NCBI GenBank assembly: GCA_037042915.1
Contig: CM073193.1
Span: forward strand, 1,612,001-1,676,000
Source: Auricularia sp. M13
Lineage: Eukaryota; Basidiomycota; Agaricomycetes; Auriculariales; Auriculariaceae
Length of the DNA: 64,000 nucleotides
Direction: 5' to 3'
Each line of letters starts with the position of its first letter. Position 1 is the stretch's first letter. Below, piece by piece: positions 47,967 through 59,917 of the stretch. The notes below the pieces were generated by a model. It saw only the letters and a list, made by a program, of their open reading frames with translations, searched no databases and was not told the origin of the DNA. The position numbers were made by a program, and so were the translations under genes.

Positions 47967-50900
47967 TCAATCCACATCGTCAGGACGAGGTCCCGGCCGT
48001 CCTTCGCGCGTATCGCTCCCACTATCCTCCTCGTCCTCGTCCTCCTCTTCCTCCTGACGTTGCCCAGGCGCAAAGCGCCCAAACAGGCCCTGCATAATGC
48101 GCATAGCAAACGGCCTCGCATCGCGCAGCACTTCCTCCTCCTCGTCCTCCTCCTCGCTCTCCTCTTCACTGCTCGCCCCGCCCTCGCCCTCACTCAGACT
48201 GTCCTCTTCATCGCCCTCCACAAACTGTACCTCCATCTCCCTCGGCGGCGGCGGCGGCGGAGGGGGCATCTGGTCGTCCAACGCGCGCTCCGCCTGCTCG
48301 CGTGCGTGCGCGAGGAGGTGCATCGCGTCCGCCGGCGCGTCGCGCAGCATGTCCGCGAAGCGCGCCGGGTCGGGGAACATGTCCGCCAACACAGGCATCT
48401 GCGCCCAAAGACCCTATTATCGAGAGCGCAAAACCGTTAACACGACAGAAGAAGGAGCGAGAAAATGAAATGCAGACGCACTCTAAGCTGCGCAACGAGC
48501 GTCGCATGATCATAATCCTCCCCGCGCACGCGCACGTCGCGGAAGAACGCCGCGTCGTAGCGCGTGCCCTCCGACGGCGGGAGCGGGTCCCACATGTACC
48601 CGATGCGCGCGCGCACGCGCGCCGGGACGAACGCCTGCCATGCGCGCTTCGCCTCGAACTGCGCGACGTGGCGGTACACGGCCTCCGCCTCCACGTCCTT
48701 ATACACCAGAAAGGCTCGATCGACCGCCAGCGTGGGCGTTGCGCCGGACTGCACAGCGGACGCCAGCAGCGCGGCGTTGCGCGGGTCCTTCCAGAGGTCG
48801 GCGGACCGGTCGGCGTAGATGTGCGCGAGGAGGTAGATGAGAGATAGTGTTGGGTCGGACCTGGTTTTGTTCAAAGCACGTCAGTGAGGAACAAGGGCGA
48901 GGACGTGGACATACGTGGGCGCCAGGACGACTCTGAACATGGGCATCGCCAAGATGTCGGCGGGCAGCACAACATCCGCCTTATCGGCCAGCAAGGGCAG
49001 TACCTCAGGAAACATCTGCACGGCGGCCTTGATAGCAGCCTTCCTCTGCTCGTCCTTGTCCTTCAGATTCCACATTTTTAATTCAGCCGACGTCCTTCGA
49101 CGACAGCAGGGTACTCACGAGACAAAGCGCCCGGGCGTACCACCAGCCCGGCAGGCGCCTCACGCGCGGCCACACATCCCACACGCGCAGAAGCCACTCG
49201 CGCTGGCCGACCTTGGGCGCGAGGAAGTCGAGGTGCAGCAGCACACCCTGCGGGTCCGTCCACGGGTCCAGCGCGAGCAGGAAGCGCGCCGTCTCGAACG
49301 CCGCGCGCGTCACGCCGCGGCGTATGAGGTTTCTAGCGAACGACTGTCAGCTTTCGCGCAGAAGTAAATACGCGCGAGGAGGACTGGCGTACACGACGTG
49401 TCGCGCGAGCGCGAGGAACAGCGCGCGGCTCTCTGCTTGCTTGAAGTCCAGTCTGTCGCGGCCTGCGGTGAACCGCGCGGGTCCGGGTGCGAGGGCCCGT
49501 TCGTAGGAGAAGATGGCGCGCTCGACGAGGTCCGACGCAGGTTGGTGCTCTGCGAACGGATGGTAAGTCGGCGTATGGTTATACACCGTGCCAGCCTGCA
49601 TACCATCGCGATGCCGGAAATACTCCGAAACTTGGAGCAATGTGTCCGCATGCCATGGTGTGCGCTGCAACAGATCGACTAAGTTTTGCGGGTCTGTAAA
49701 GAGCGACGATGAGTTCACAACTTCTTGTACTCAAAGGTGGACGCATACCCATGGTTTTGACAGCCTCGACGAAGCGGAACGTATCCGCCATATAGCTATC
49801 ATCATAAACGACCGTCCACCACCGCTCCCCGCGCCGCAGCTCGTCGTCCGAGGTCTCCGCCTTCCGCGGCACGAGCGCAATGCCAGTACGCGCGCCGCTC
49901 GGCGGCCAGCCAGCCTGGGGCTGCACCAGGACGCCTTTCGCGGGCTTGCGCGCCGGGCCTTGGCCCGGTGCCGATGAGGAGGCTTGTGCAGCCGCGACGA
50001 CGCGCGCGCCAAAGAAGCGCTTGAGCTCCGTCGCGGCGTCCAGATCTTTGAGCGAAACGGACAGGAGGTCGCTGAGGTATTGCAACGTGAGCCAACAGCC
50101 CGAAACGGTATCAATATACGGACCAGAATTTGTGCGCCTTCGAATCTAACGGAGCCGCTTGGACGACACCCGTTGCGCCATCCCCGCTGGCGCCGGAGCG
50201 CGAGACGAGCTCAGCGAGCGCAGCCTCAAACTCGTCGTCTTTGCTCCGCTTCTTGCTCTTTTTCTTCTTGGACTCGGAAGAAGACGCCTTCGGGTTGGAT
50301 TTTGGCTTTGGGGATGGTGTGGAGGACGACGCTATGGCAGGCTTGGGTGACGCTTTGGGCTTTGTCTTCTTCTGCATGAATTCGTTCAGCAAATAACTCA
50401 TGACAGGATAGAATCACTCGCCTTGCTGAGCAATGGATGGTCCTCGCCATCAAGATCTCGCTGTTAAGTAATCTCAGGAACAATGTCGAGGTATGAATTT
50501 ACAACGCCAACCGTTGCAGGTAAAGGAGGAGATGCCTAGATGAGAACGAATGAGCGATAGGAGAATAACATGTCTAGGGAAACGCACGGGCTGAGCAGTA
50601 TTTTCTTCAGAGACTGCTATCGCTGTTGCCTGAATAATTTGGGATGAGTGATACTTGGAATATGGGCGAGGAAACGCACGGGCGAGGCATCGACGTCCGA
50701 CATAACTTTGGCATCTATTGCCCGTTTCTTCTTCTTCTTCTTACCCTAGAATGGGATCAGCAAGTCGCACAATTAAATGAACGATATAAAGACCTTCTTG
50801 GGCCGGGATTCATCGTCATCGACGGATTCCAATTGTAACTTCGAAGCAACTGGTCAGTAAATCACAATGAATCCAGCATTATTGAACGACATACTGATGC

Positions 50901-51299
50901 AAATGCACTCGTTGTAGGCGCAAGCCCAGAGTCGGATACATCGGAGATATTGTCGTGCTCATCATCTGAGCTGGCGTCCTGCGCGGCGGCAGCAGCGGCA
51001 GCGGCAGCCAACGCCGCCAGCTCTTCCTCCTCCCGTTGCTGGCGCTTATTCTTCCTGACTGCTGTTGGCGCTGGCGCTGGCGCTGGCTCTTGTACTGGCG
51101 CCAATTCCTGTGGCTCTGGCTCTGGCTCTGGCTCTGGCGTAGCAACAGTTCCAGGATGCACTGGTCGTCGCGCAGCCGGCTTATTGGGTTTCTTCTGTGG
51201 TTGTGCCGGCTTTTTCTTTTGCTGCTGTTGTTTCAAGGCCGCGGCCTTGGACGCGGGGTGCTCATCGTCGCCCTGGCGCTGTATGCGTCGAGGTGGCAT
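47967..51299 (-). CDS. TCF25 / Rqc1-family protein (ribosome-associated quality control)
   Basis: About ten exons run from ATG 51299 (MPPRRIQRQGDDEHP) to 47967. The N-terminus is disordered, with KNKRQQREEEELAALAAAAA, an acidic SSDDEHDNISDVSDSG and a Lys-rich GKKKKKKRAIDAK; it then has RDLDGEDHPLLSK, KDDEFEAALAELVSRSG and APLDSKAHKFWSVY. The TPR-like core has WWTVVYDDSYMADTFRFVEA, DPQNLVDLLQRTPWHADTLL, QVSEYFRHRDG, DLVERAIFSYERAL, RNLIRRGVTRAAFETARFLL and SDPTLSLIYLLAHIYADRSA. The tail is MPPPPPPPP and a long Glu/Asp run. This order is diagnostic of TCF25/Rqc1. In yeast, Rqc1 works with Ltn1 and Rqc2 on stalled 60S nascent chains. One intron (50372-50421) appears to be GC-AG. Confidence 0.85.
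50372..50421 (-). other. candidate GC-AG intron in the TCF25/Rqc1 gene
   Basis: On the minus strand exon ...CTCAGCAAG is followed by GCGAGTG, and 50 nt later by ATGCAG|AAGAAGACAAAG. Phase is kept (LLSK|KKTKPK), and no GT donor nearby gives an open frame. GC donors are rare but normally carry the strong AAG|GCAAGT-like context seen here. Confidence 0.6.
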
Positions 51300-51663
51300 T
51301 GTTGTGTCGCGCAGTAGTGACGGCAAGAGTCAGTTCGCTGGAATAGGCGCCCGATCCGTGACGCAACGAAGGCTCGGAGTTCGGCTCCGAACTCCCGCCG
51401 ATCGCGAACCTCTGCTCACTGACGAGGACAACAGCGCCAGTCTAGTCCATGATTATGTCCCGAATTTTGAAGATTTTCTGAAGCGTCTGCCAAAAAAGAT
51501 AAAAAATTGTATAACATGCTTAAATTTGAGAATCGTGCGCTCCTGACACCTTTGCACAAACTCGTGCCTCCTGCACATATGCAGGGCACTGCCAGGCATG
51601 TTGAAAAGACGATATACACATTAGATGGCTCTCTAATCTCGTCCTTGAATCCTGTGTGAATGG
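51300..51663. other. spacer
   Basis: Promoter of the TCF25/Rqc1 gene is at its right and the 3' flank of the hydrolase at its left end; no further feature seen. Confidence 0.45.
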
Positions 51664-53908
51664 TTAGTCTCCCAGAGCAACCTGGAAACTATCCCCAGGC
51701 GTGAGTCTCGCGGCACCAGCGACGTCTGCAGTCTCCACGCGATCGAACCAAGCCTCGGCTCTCTCACGAGGTGTCTTGCCTGTGGGAGGAGGAACTCCCG
51801 CCCCAGATCCCCAGAGAGCCCCGCCGCCACTGATTCCGAACCCAAGCACATGCCCGCTCTCCTCGTCAACATCGAACTCAGCCAGGATACCGGGTATCTC
51901 CTGCTCGAGCTCCCCGCTCGGCGTATCGACAACGGGCATGAATATCCAGAGGGTCGCGTTGAACGTGTTGCCGGAATAGTGCGTGAGGTCGAGATGCTTC
52001 AGGAAGACGGAGGCGTGGAAAGAGACGTGGATGAGCGTGTTGTTGGTCGTCTGGAACAGCACGGCTTGGAGGTCTCCGTAGGCGGGACTATTGTACGTCC
52101 CGACAAGCTCTGCTAGGGGTGCCGTGGGTGGAGGTGCGTCGTGTGCCCGCGGAATGCGTGCTTTGGCTTCATCCTCCGCCAGTTGCAGAACCGCGCGATG
52201 CGCAAAGTGATATCTGAGTGAATACCGCATAAGCAACTGCTGATGCATGGTATGTGGTGGCATTTATGTACCTGGCATTCCAGTCCACGCGCAGGGGCAG
52301 ACCGAGAAGCTCTTCCGCGATGCGCCACCTAATCGCCTCCAACGCATACTGACCCCGCGGGGACTCGTTGGTCAGAATGGCGATTCCCAAGCCAGAATGT
52401 GGGAACCGGGTGATTTGAGAAAGGTATCCCTTTAGAGCAAGTGAGACATACGGTTGTCGTGGAGATCTTTGCATGAGAAACTCACCATCAGCGCGCCGCC
52501 GTGCTCGATATACTACAAGAATCTGTGAGCACTGGCAAATCGTGTAGCAAGGCCGAGTCGCACTTGATTTCCTTGGTAAGACGACGACATCAGTGCCAGG
52601 CCGTAGACGACGGGTGCCAGCTCAGGTGCGACGACGGGAGAAAACACGTTGACGCCCGTTTCCATCTTGCGCAGAACGGCAGTGGGGATGACCTGCTTCC
52701 CCGTCTTGGGGCTCTTGCCGTCGTTCAAGAGCACCTGGAGCCAAACAGCCTGTGGAAGAGGAAGATCGAGATGAGGAATACACTGCGGAAGACCAACGAG
52801 CTGCGTACGATGTCCTTCGCGGAACACGCGATGCCCCCAGCTGCGGCGATGATCCTCTCTTCCGTCGCGTCCGGCACCGTCGCGTGGCTCTCCCCGGCGT
52901 ACGTCGTGTTCTCCCCGCTGCGGACGAAGCCCTCGGCAAGCGTCCCCTCCTTGGCGGCGGAATGCAGCTGGTACGTGGCAGTGGACATGCCAGCGGCATC
53001 GAAGATGTGCTGCTTGATGAAATCTTGAAATTTTATTCCCGTGAGGTTGAAAATGAGGGATCCGCCAACGTTGAACATCTGTTCATGAGTTGCGCATTGG
53101 TCGGTGTGGAATTCAAAGGGAACGGCAAATCGCAGACGCACGTGGTTGTTGTATTGAGTTGCCTCGCGGAATTCGGCGCTGGGTGGAAGATGTTTTAAAA
53201 TACGTAGCTGTAGCCAAAACGTCGCATACGTTAGAGGTAGTGATATCGTGGCCATGTGGAAGTACTTACGGAGAACTCTTCGAGAGGCTTTCCATCGTCG
53301 CGGTAAGTCAGGTCATGGCGAGGCAGGCCAGTGCGGTGAGAGAATATGTCGACGAGACTGGCGTATTTCGTTGCCACGTCGTCTTGAAATTCGAACGCGG
53401 GGAAGACCTCGTGCACCTTGGAAGTCCAATCGAGATTGACGCTCTCGTTTGCCACGAGGTGTCCGATTGCGGCCACTGTGAATGCCTTTGAGTTACTGCC
53501 GATAGGTAACAGCGTCTATGGATAGGAAAATAGAGCGGGTCAGCTGGGTGGGCAAACAGCTACATGAGATGCACTGCCGCGCACATCTTCCGTCACAGGT
53601 CGCCCGTCGAGCGCAGCAGTGCCGTAGCCGCGCGTCGCGACGTCGAACTCGCCACTACCGTCAGTGCGCTTGCGCACTATAGCGATCGATAGCCCGCCAT
53701 ACATGTCCCACGATGCAATCGTTTTGCGGATGAACCCGTCGATGGCGGGCGTGAAGAGCTCTCCACCTACCGCTGCAGATATCTGCTGCGGGTGAGCACT
53801 GGTGCGCGTGCTCTGCAGGACGTGCTCCGGAACATATTGGAGGACGTTTTGAGTGTGAAGGAGGCTACTTGCAGCCAGCGCCGATGCACCGAGTCCCAGG
53901 CCGACCAT
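51664..53908 (-). CDS. beta-lactamase/class C-like serine hydrolase
   Basis: It starts at ATG 53908 (MVGLGLGASALAASSLLHT, a signal or anchor segment) and has about seven exons to 51664. The beta-lactamase-like fold (PF00144 type) is read from IDGFIRKTIASWDMYGGLSI, then TLLPIGSNSKAFTVAAIGH, where SNSK is the S-x-x-K nucleophile/base pair. DIFSHRTGLPRHDL, the Y-x-N element (QYNNHVR), AAGGIACSAKDI and YEHGGALMGYLSQI (H-x-G type triad) follow. The C-terminal part (LAELVGTYNSPAYGDLQAVL onward) is a lipocalin-like beta domain usual in this family. Fungal members hydrolyse esters, amides or D-amino peptides, and the substrate cannot be deduced. It faces the AA9 gene in the same orientation, with a 277-bp gap. 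Confidence 0.82.
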
Positions 53909-54185
53909 GGTGGTGGAGGAGCAAGGTGAAGATTGCCTGAACGCACTTGTCCGGACTCCGGAGTCAAGTGATGGATACTAGTACGCCAGCCACCCGGGCC
54001 AACGTGATGCGCGCCGGAACAGGGTGCCTGGCATTCCTGTGGCATTCCAACCGCCAATATAGGAATGGTAGACTTTCCTTGAGCCTTCCGCGGGATGTAG
54101 AGATTTTGTACAATTCCTTTCATAAATTGCGCAAGTGTAATCGTTAACATACACTGAAACCGTACGAATACTCGACAACAATCAT

Positions 54186-55370
54186 TTACTGGCCGTTCCA
54201 GACAGCTGACGAGCATCATCGCATTAGCAAAGGCCTTCCTCTGCGGGGAAAGAAACAGGCGGGACTCACGGGGTCCGGGGACCTTGTACGTCGTCTGCGA
54301 GCGCGCGGGGTCGGCGTAGATGTTGATGTTGATCGACGGGTCACTTGCGCTGTATGCGCCAGGGAACTTGACGAGGAAACTGCCGCTGGGCGTCTTGCCA
54401 CCACCGCCAGTGACGATGAGCTGGGCACCTGTGATTTCCCGTCAATATCTGTCAACGTGCAAGCGGCAGCGGGTAACGAGAGATGTACACTCAGGGTAGA
54501 ACTGGGGCGTGTTGGCCTGGTGGATCGCGAGCAGCTCGTTGCGGATCAGGTACTCGCCCGCTGCCAGGCTGGCCGGAACTGGACAAAGGCGAGTCGGTGA
54601 GTGGAGGTGCACCTTCCGCAAGTGGGGTCACTGGGACTCACTGGTGGCTGTGTACTGCAGCGTCTTGAGCACCTCGCCGTTGCCCCACGAGCCGTTGCCG
54701 ACAGTGCCGGAGATGAGACCAGTCTCGGCGATCCTGGAGAGCGTCTCAGACAAACGATGGAGATGGGATAACAAGAGACGTACTTGAACCAGCTGAGGCT
54801 GTTGGAAGCGTTGCTGGTGCACGCGCCGTTGCACTTGGCCATGTACACGGTGACGGGGCCCTCCGCGTGCGTCCATTGCGAGTACTTGGCGGTGATGTTG
54901 CTGCCCGCGGCGACGGTAGCAGACAGCTGCTTCGCCGACGCGGCGTTGTTGTTGTTGCAGGAGAAGGACTATTTGTCCATGTCAGGTTCCATTGTGTGAA
55001 TGATGGATGAACAGGATACGCACGGCAGCCGAGACCGAGAGGATCCTTCGTGTGCGAACGTTCATAAGCCAATGAAGACGGAGGGAAAGGTCTCAACATA
55101 CGGGTCATATGTGGCTGCAGTTGGATCAGATACTGTCCAGGATATCACAGAAAAGCAACATACAGTACGGGCGCTCGATCGAGGTCTGGTTACTCGGGTC
55201 GTTGTACGGCTGCAATATAGTTCAGCATCGCAGCCACTATGTTCCATATTATCGCGCCCGCTCACCGACCAGCCAGCGAACGTCTGGCCGTTGATCACAT
55301 ACGACGTGACGCCACCGTGCGCGGCAACGGAAGCGACGGCGGTAAGGGCAGCAGCGACGAAAAGTAACAT
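54186..55370 (-). CDS. AA9 lytic polysaccharide monooxygenase without CBM
   Basis: ATG 55370 starts the signal peptide MLLFVAAALTAVASVAA, after which the mature protein begins HGGVTSYVINGQTFAGW; His1 is the N-terminal copper-brace residue. Then follow YNDPSNQTSIERPY, ATYDPYV, ASAKQLSATVAAGSNITAKY and SQWTHAEGPVTVYMAKC, where the His of WTHAEGPV is the second copper ligand. CNGACTSNASNSLSWFK, GEYLIRNELLAIHQA and TPQFYP (the axial Tyr region) follow. The 3' end splices from KVPGP over a roughly 65-nt intron to PVWNGQ and a TAA at 54186, the usual AA9 ending. It is an extracellular copper enzyme cleaving cellulose or xyloglucan oxidatively. There are about nine short exons; there is no CBM1. Confidence 0.88.
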
Positions 55371-56625
55371 CCTAGTCAGAGTGAGTGGCCCGGAATGCTC
55401 TCTCTCATTTGCGTAGCTCCACATTTTATAGGCGGGATAATTGCAGGAAGAATCCCCGTTTCGCTATGCTGCTGCATAAGTTCGGGGTTTGGGGTTTGGA
55501 GAAGGCCGCCACTGCCAGCACGTGCGCGTCCGGGTGAGGCATTTCAGCGGCACTTCTTGATCTTCTGTGCTTGGCGTCCCGCCCTGCGCAGGGAGCGGCT
55601 CCGAAGATACATCGGGCTGCCCGCCAGCCCGCATTCCTTCAATAGATCTTCAATGGCCTTGTATCCGGAGATACTAGGCGTGCATCGAGACTGCCTGTGT
55701 ACCTCAGTTTACGAGGGCCTGCAGACCTGCCAGAGCTACAACATGCAGCGGACTATAGTCCAAGTAGACACTGAATGTAGCCATCATGCGCCGCCCGATA
55801 ATGTGCCGTCCAGCACCGCGTTGAAGATCATGATAGAGTTGTTCGAGCAACTCTGCATACAGCGCACATTGAGCAGGAGGGTGATAGACAGGTTCTTCAG
55901 CCAACACGACCTCTGCAACTCGGGCTGTCTTCGACGCTTGTAGAAGAGAAGCACCTAATAGGCGCATTCGGTGACGAGACGTCCCGGACCTTGTGACTGA
56001 GGCGCGCGAACAGTATAATGACGTTTTCACATTACAAAGAGCGAGTTTTCCGCTCAAATATCGCGGGGAGAGATGTGGCATGCGAGTAGCTATCGCAGTT
56101 GCCCACAGCCACAAGTTCTCGAGAGATGTCGCCGTAGATATGTCTTATAAAGCTCGTATACACGGGATAATTGGAGCCCGCAGTATCGTAGTCCGGAAAA
56201 TCGAGAAGGCGCGGGCGCACGGTGTCAGCGCAAAGCACAAAGGTCTGCGACCGCTGATAGGACAGTGACAATCGGTGAAAGACGTTTACTAGCTGCAGGT
56301 GCGGGTGAACTTGCTAGCCGACTGGCCAAGTAAGGGCGCAATAAGCCAGGAAAGCGGTTCAGCACAGCGAAGCTTCGTTTCTGCAGCGCTGTGTCGACTG
56401 ATGGAGCAAGAAGGCGCGGCTGCAGTCAGTTGCCAAAGCTCCGCAAGTCAGATTGCAATTTTCCAATAGCAGCAGCCTATCTGAGCATGTGAACCGCACT
56501 CAGCAAGCACAAAGGATTTATCGAGTGTAGCCACGGGCGTATTCGTGTTGCACGGAACGGACAGCTGCGCTGAACAGGGCGTCGGTTGACAGGAAGGGAA
56601 GGAGCGCTCGGCGGAGCTGCAAGTC
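55371..56625. other. spacer with one possible small gene
   Basis: A minus-strand frame at 55970-55704 (MRLLGASLLQASKTARVAE, VYHPPAQCALYAELLEQL) is coding-like in composition but unrecognised and lacks support. The left part is the AA9 promoter and the right part precedes the GH85 gene. No other feature. Confidence 0.4.
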
Positions 56626-58597
56626 ATGCCGCCACTCTCTCCTCCGACCACCAATGCGACTATTCCGGAATACTTCAAGACGCTCGCCGAGCTCGATGAG
56701 TACTTTGATAATCCGGGATATACTAAGGTGAAGGCTCCTCCTGAGTTGAAGGCCAGAATTGCTCGCGAGGGCGAGGGCCCGCAACTGCTTGTCCGTACAA
56801 ATTCACCATTCCATTACATTCTATTGCTGAAATGGAAGCAACGCAGGTGTGCCATGATTACAAAGTAATTACGATATGCATTAGACTTCAAAAGGCTGAG
56901 CTAATTTCAGGGAGGCTACAACGATTCGCCGAGCTCAATGGGTTACACCTTCAACTTCTGGTCTCATATAGACCTATTTATCTAGTCAGTTATATCTTGC
57001 CTGACTTAACCACTTACTAATATACCTTTCACAGCTTCAGTCATTATCGGGTTGCGCCTCCGCCCTCATCTTGGATCCAGGCGGCACATCGCGAGGGTGT
57101 TCCCATCCTGGGCACGCTGTAAGTCGTAATGCTTACAACCTCCATATCAGGTTATTCATGGTGATACCAGGATATTCGAATGGGACGAGTCTAAGCCCGA
57201 CCTCCAGACCTTCCTCTATCCTCCAAACGGCGACTTGGCTCATTATGCGCGATTACTGGCGCGTCTGGCCGACGAACGCGGCTTCGACGGGTGGCTCCTG
57301 AATATCGAGGTCGACATTGAAGGAGGCACGAAAGATGCTGCGCGACTTAAGGATTGGATTGTACTACTCAAGCAAGAGATGAAAAATGATCGTCAGGTCA
57401 TCTGGTGAGTCGACCAGCGATCCCAGCCTTTTCTGACCCTAATATACTTATATTCCTTCACAAAGGTACGACTCTGTCACTGATTCCGGCGCGCTGCGCT
57501 GGCAGGATCGTCTATGCGCTGCGAACGAAGGTTTCTTTGCTGCCGCAGGAAAGCTCTTCACCAACTACACCTGGGCGCCGCACTACCCGCAACTGAGCGT
57601 CCAGTACCTGCGCGACATGCACACGCATCACCACATCTCGTCGTCCTCTCAGCCTGCTCCTACCCCTACGTCGCCAACGATAGCACCGACGGACATCTTC
57701 GTCGGGATAGACGTTTGGGGCCGCGGCACACACGGCGGCGGCGGCTTCGGCGTGCACAAAGCTCTCGAGCACATCGTCCCGTCTGGATCGAGCGCCGCGC
57801 TCTTCGCGCCCGCGTGGACGTACGAAAGCCGCGAAGCCGAGTGGACGAGCTGGGACGCGTGGTGGCAGGAGGAATGTCGCTTCTGGGTCGGCGCCCACGC
57901 TCACGTTGATTCACAAGGCCAGCGTGAAGAGGACGACTCGCCCGAACCTATCATGCCAGGCTTTTATCCCGCGGGATGCCACCACCCGCGCTTCCGCCCC
58001 ATCACGCACTTCTTCCCTGCGCGCCCGCTCACCGCGGCGCTCCTGCCGTGGGCCACGACGTTCGGCGCGGGCGTCGGACGGCGCTGGTTCGTGCGTGGCC
58101 GTGAAGACGGCTCGCGTTCAGGAGAGTGGACCGACATGCGCGCGCAGAGCTACATACCTGCTGCTGTGGAGGGCGCCGAGCTGTGTTTCTACGACGCGTG
58201 GACGGGTGGAACCAGTCTGCGCGTGTCCGTGGCCGGGGCTAAGGATGCCAGTCCGAATGCTAGCCGATGGATTGCGCTGCGTAACCTTGCGGAGGTCGCC
58301 AACGGAGCGGAACTTCGGATGGATGTTGTCTGGAAGCCCCTGCACGCCGACATGCGCGTGCTGCCCGGTCTTGCTTCTGATTCTGAGGAGGTCGGCGAAG
58401 CGGTGCAAGTGCCGTCGGAGAATGGATGGTATCATTCTTCGCGGACTGTGGCGCTGACTGCCTCACCAATGGTGCTCGGTGTCGCGATCCAGGGCACCAG
58501 CGAGTCCGCGGGTGAAGTATTGCTCGGCGCCTTTGGTGTGCGGCTCGGAGGGCAACAGTGGGATGATGGTGAATGGGCAGATGCGTTCCCTGCTTGA
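56626..58597 (+). CDS. GH85 endo-beta-N-acetylglucosaminidase (ENGase)
   Basis: ATG 56626 (MPPLSPPTTNATIPEYFKTL); no signal peptide, so probably cytosolic. Ordered motifs: ELDEYFDNPGYTKVKAPPEL, VCHDYKGGY, SSMGYTFNFW, FSHYRVAPPPSSWIQAAHRE, GVPILGTL and IFEWDESK. RGFDGWLLNIE carries the GH85 catalytic Asn and Glu (N-I-E). QVIWYDSVTDSG, ALRWQDRLCAANEGFFAA, LFTNYTWAPHY, FVGIDVWGRGTHGGGGFG and AWTYES follow. The C-terminal part has FYDAWTGGTSLRVSV-type beta-sandwich sequence, ending at 58597. It has about seven exons with small introns; most of the C-terminus is one exon. ENGases cut the chitobiose core of N-glycans, typically in turnover of misfolded or free glycoproteins. Confidence 0.85.
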
Positions 58598-59917
58598 GGT
58601 GGCACGGCGGTATCCTCTATGACTATGACGAGAGGGTGCAGGGTGTACAAGTCAGACCTGGCCTAGCTATACATATGGTGAGCCTCGATGGATCTGACTC
58701 TCCTGTGTCGATGCTAATTGCACCCAGCGCTGTAAATTAGCGTTGTGCTGGCGCAACTTGACATGCTCTTTCGCTCGGTTTGACGAGAATAGTCCCGACT
58801 TCTCATGTCCTGTCCCTTGTTGCGAGCTCAATAATCCCATACACGTGCGCCTATGTAGCATGAGGTCAGGAAGTCTTCAGGACTAAGGCAGGACAGCTAT
58901 CGTCGTCTAACCGCATGCTGCGCGCTTGTCGTGGCCCGCCTGCTGTAAGTCGACGTGGCCCGGAAGGTTTCTCGGGAGAGTTGAAAGAAAATGCATCGTA
59001 TAACTGTTATATCTTCACCTTGCATCTCTGATCCCCGAGAAAGATCTGGCTCTGTCGACTTCGTTCATGGGAGTTTCCACAACTATGACCACATGGATTT
59101 CTGTTCGGCAGTAGATAATGTTGCTATCCAAGCTGAAGAAAGCCCCTACATGACTCACGCAGCAGATGTATCTCCAATTGCGTTTATTCGCCGTCTTCTG
59201 AGTGAACACGACTGGTCCTGGCCATGGAAAAACAACGGGCTGTACACTCCGACTCCGCGGTCTCTTCCTTACCCTCGTCTCTGAAAATTCCCAACCTCAA
59301 GCATCTCATAACCAGAAGCTATCTCTTCTGGGAATTAACAGGCGGCTATTATGGTCTCTTTGACGCCTAGACAACTCGAAAATCGATTTTTATACTGGCT
59401 GGCCAGCGCCTCGCAGGTTCCAGCAAGGAGCTCTATTCCTGATGCTGCTCTATTCTATTCACGCAGTGCACCAAAAGTATCCACATACAAACCATGCTGG
59501 CTAGGAAGCTGCTGCTAATAGCTTGATGTCTGAACGCTTGCTTCGTTTTGCGAGGTTGTTGACAACGGGCTTCACCTTCGCGCACTGTTCTCGTCCTCTT
59601 CGTCCAACCTGCGCACAGACCTCACAAAGCATGACCTCATGCGCCTATAGCCTCAACTATTGTCTTTCTATTTCCAGCAGGTCGCACAGTCCGTTCTCTG
59701 AATTTTCGGCGTTACCGCGGGCGAAATTACCCCGCGTCTCATATGTGCGGAGGACGTCACATGCGTGCCGGCTGTCTGTTGCAGGCAAATCAGCCTCGCG
59801 CATATTTCTCCAGGTCTCTTCCGCCAGGGTTCATAAACGCGCCCAGAATGCCAGCGAGGCGGGGCAGCTCCCATCCGACCTCATCGTTTCCTAGGTCCCA
59901 ATCTTTGCCAGTGGAAG
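58598..59917. other. 1.3-kb intergenic region
   Basis: 3' flank of GH85 and promoter of the AA9-CBM1 gene. Short frames only; no repeat or RNA gene seen. Confidence 0.5.

Noticed and set aside
53767-54219. 150-codon minus-strand frame following the AA9 gene
   Set aside because: It arises by reading through the last AA9 intron. Splicing to the CGTCAG acceptor gives the canonical ending VPGPPVWNGQ and removes the need for this frame, which also overlaps the hydrolase start.
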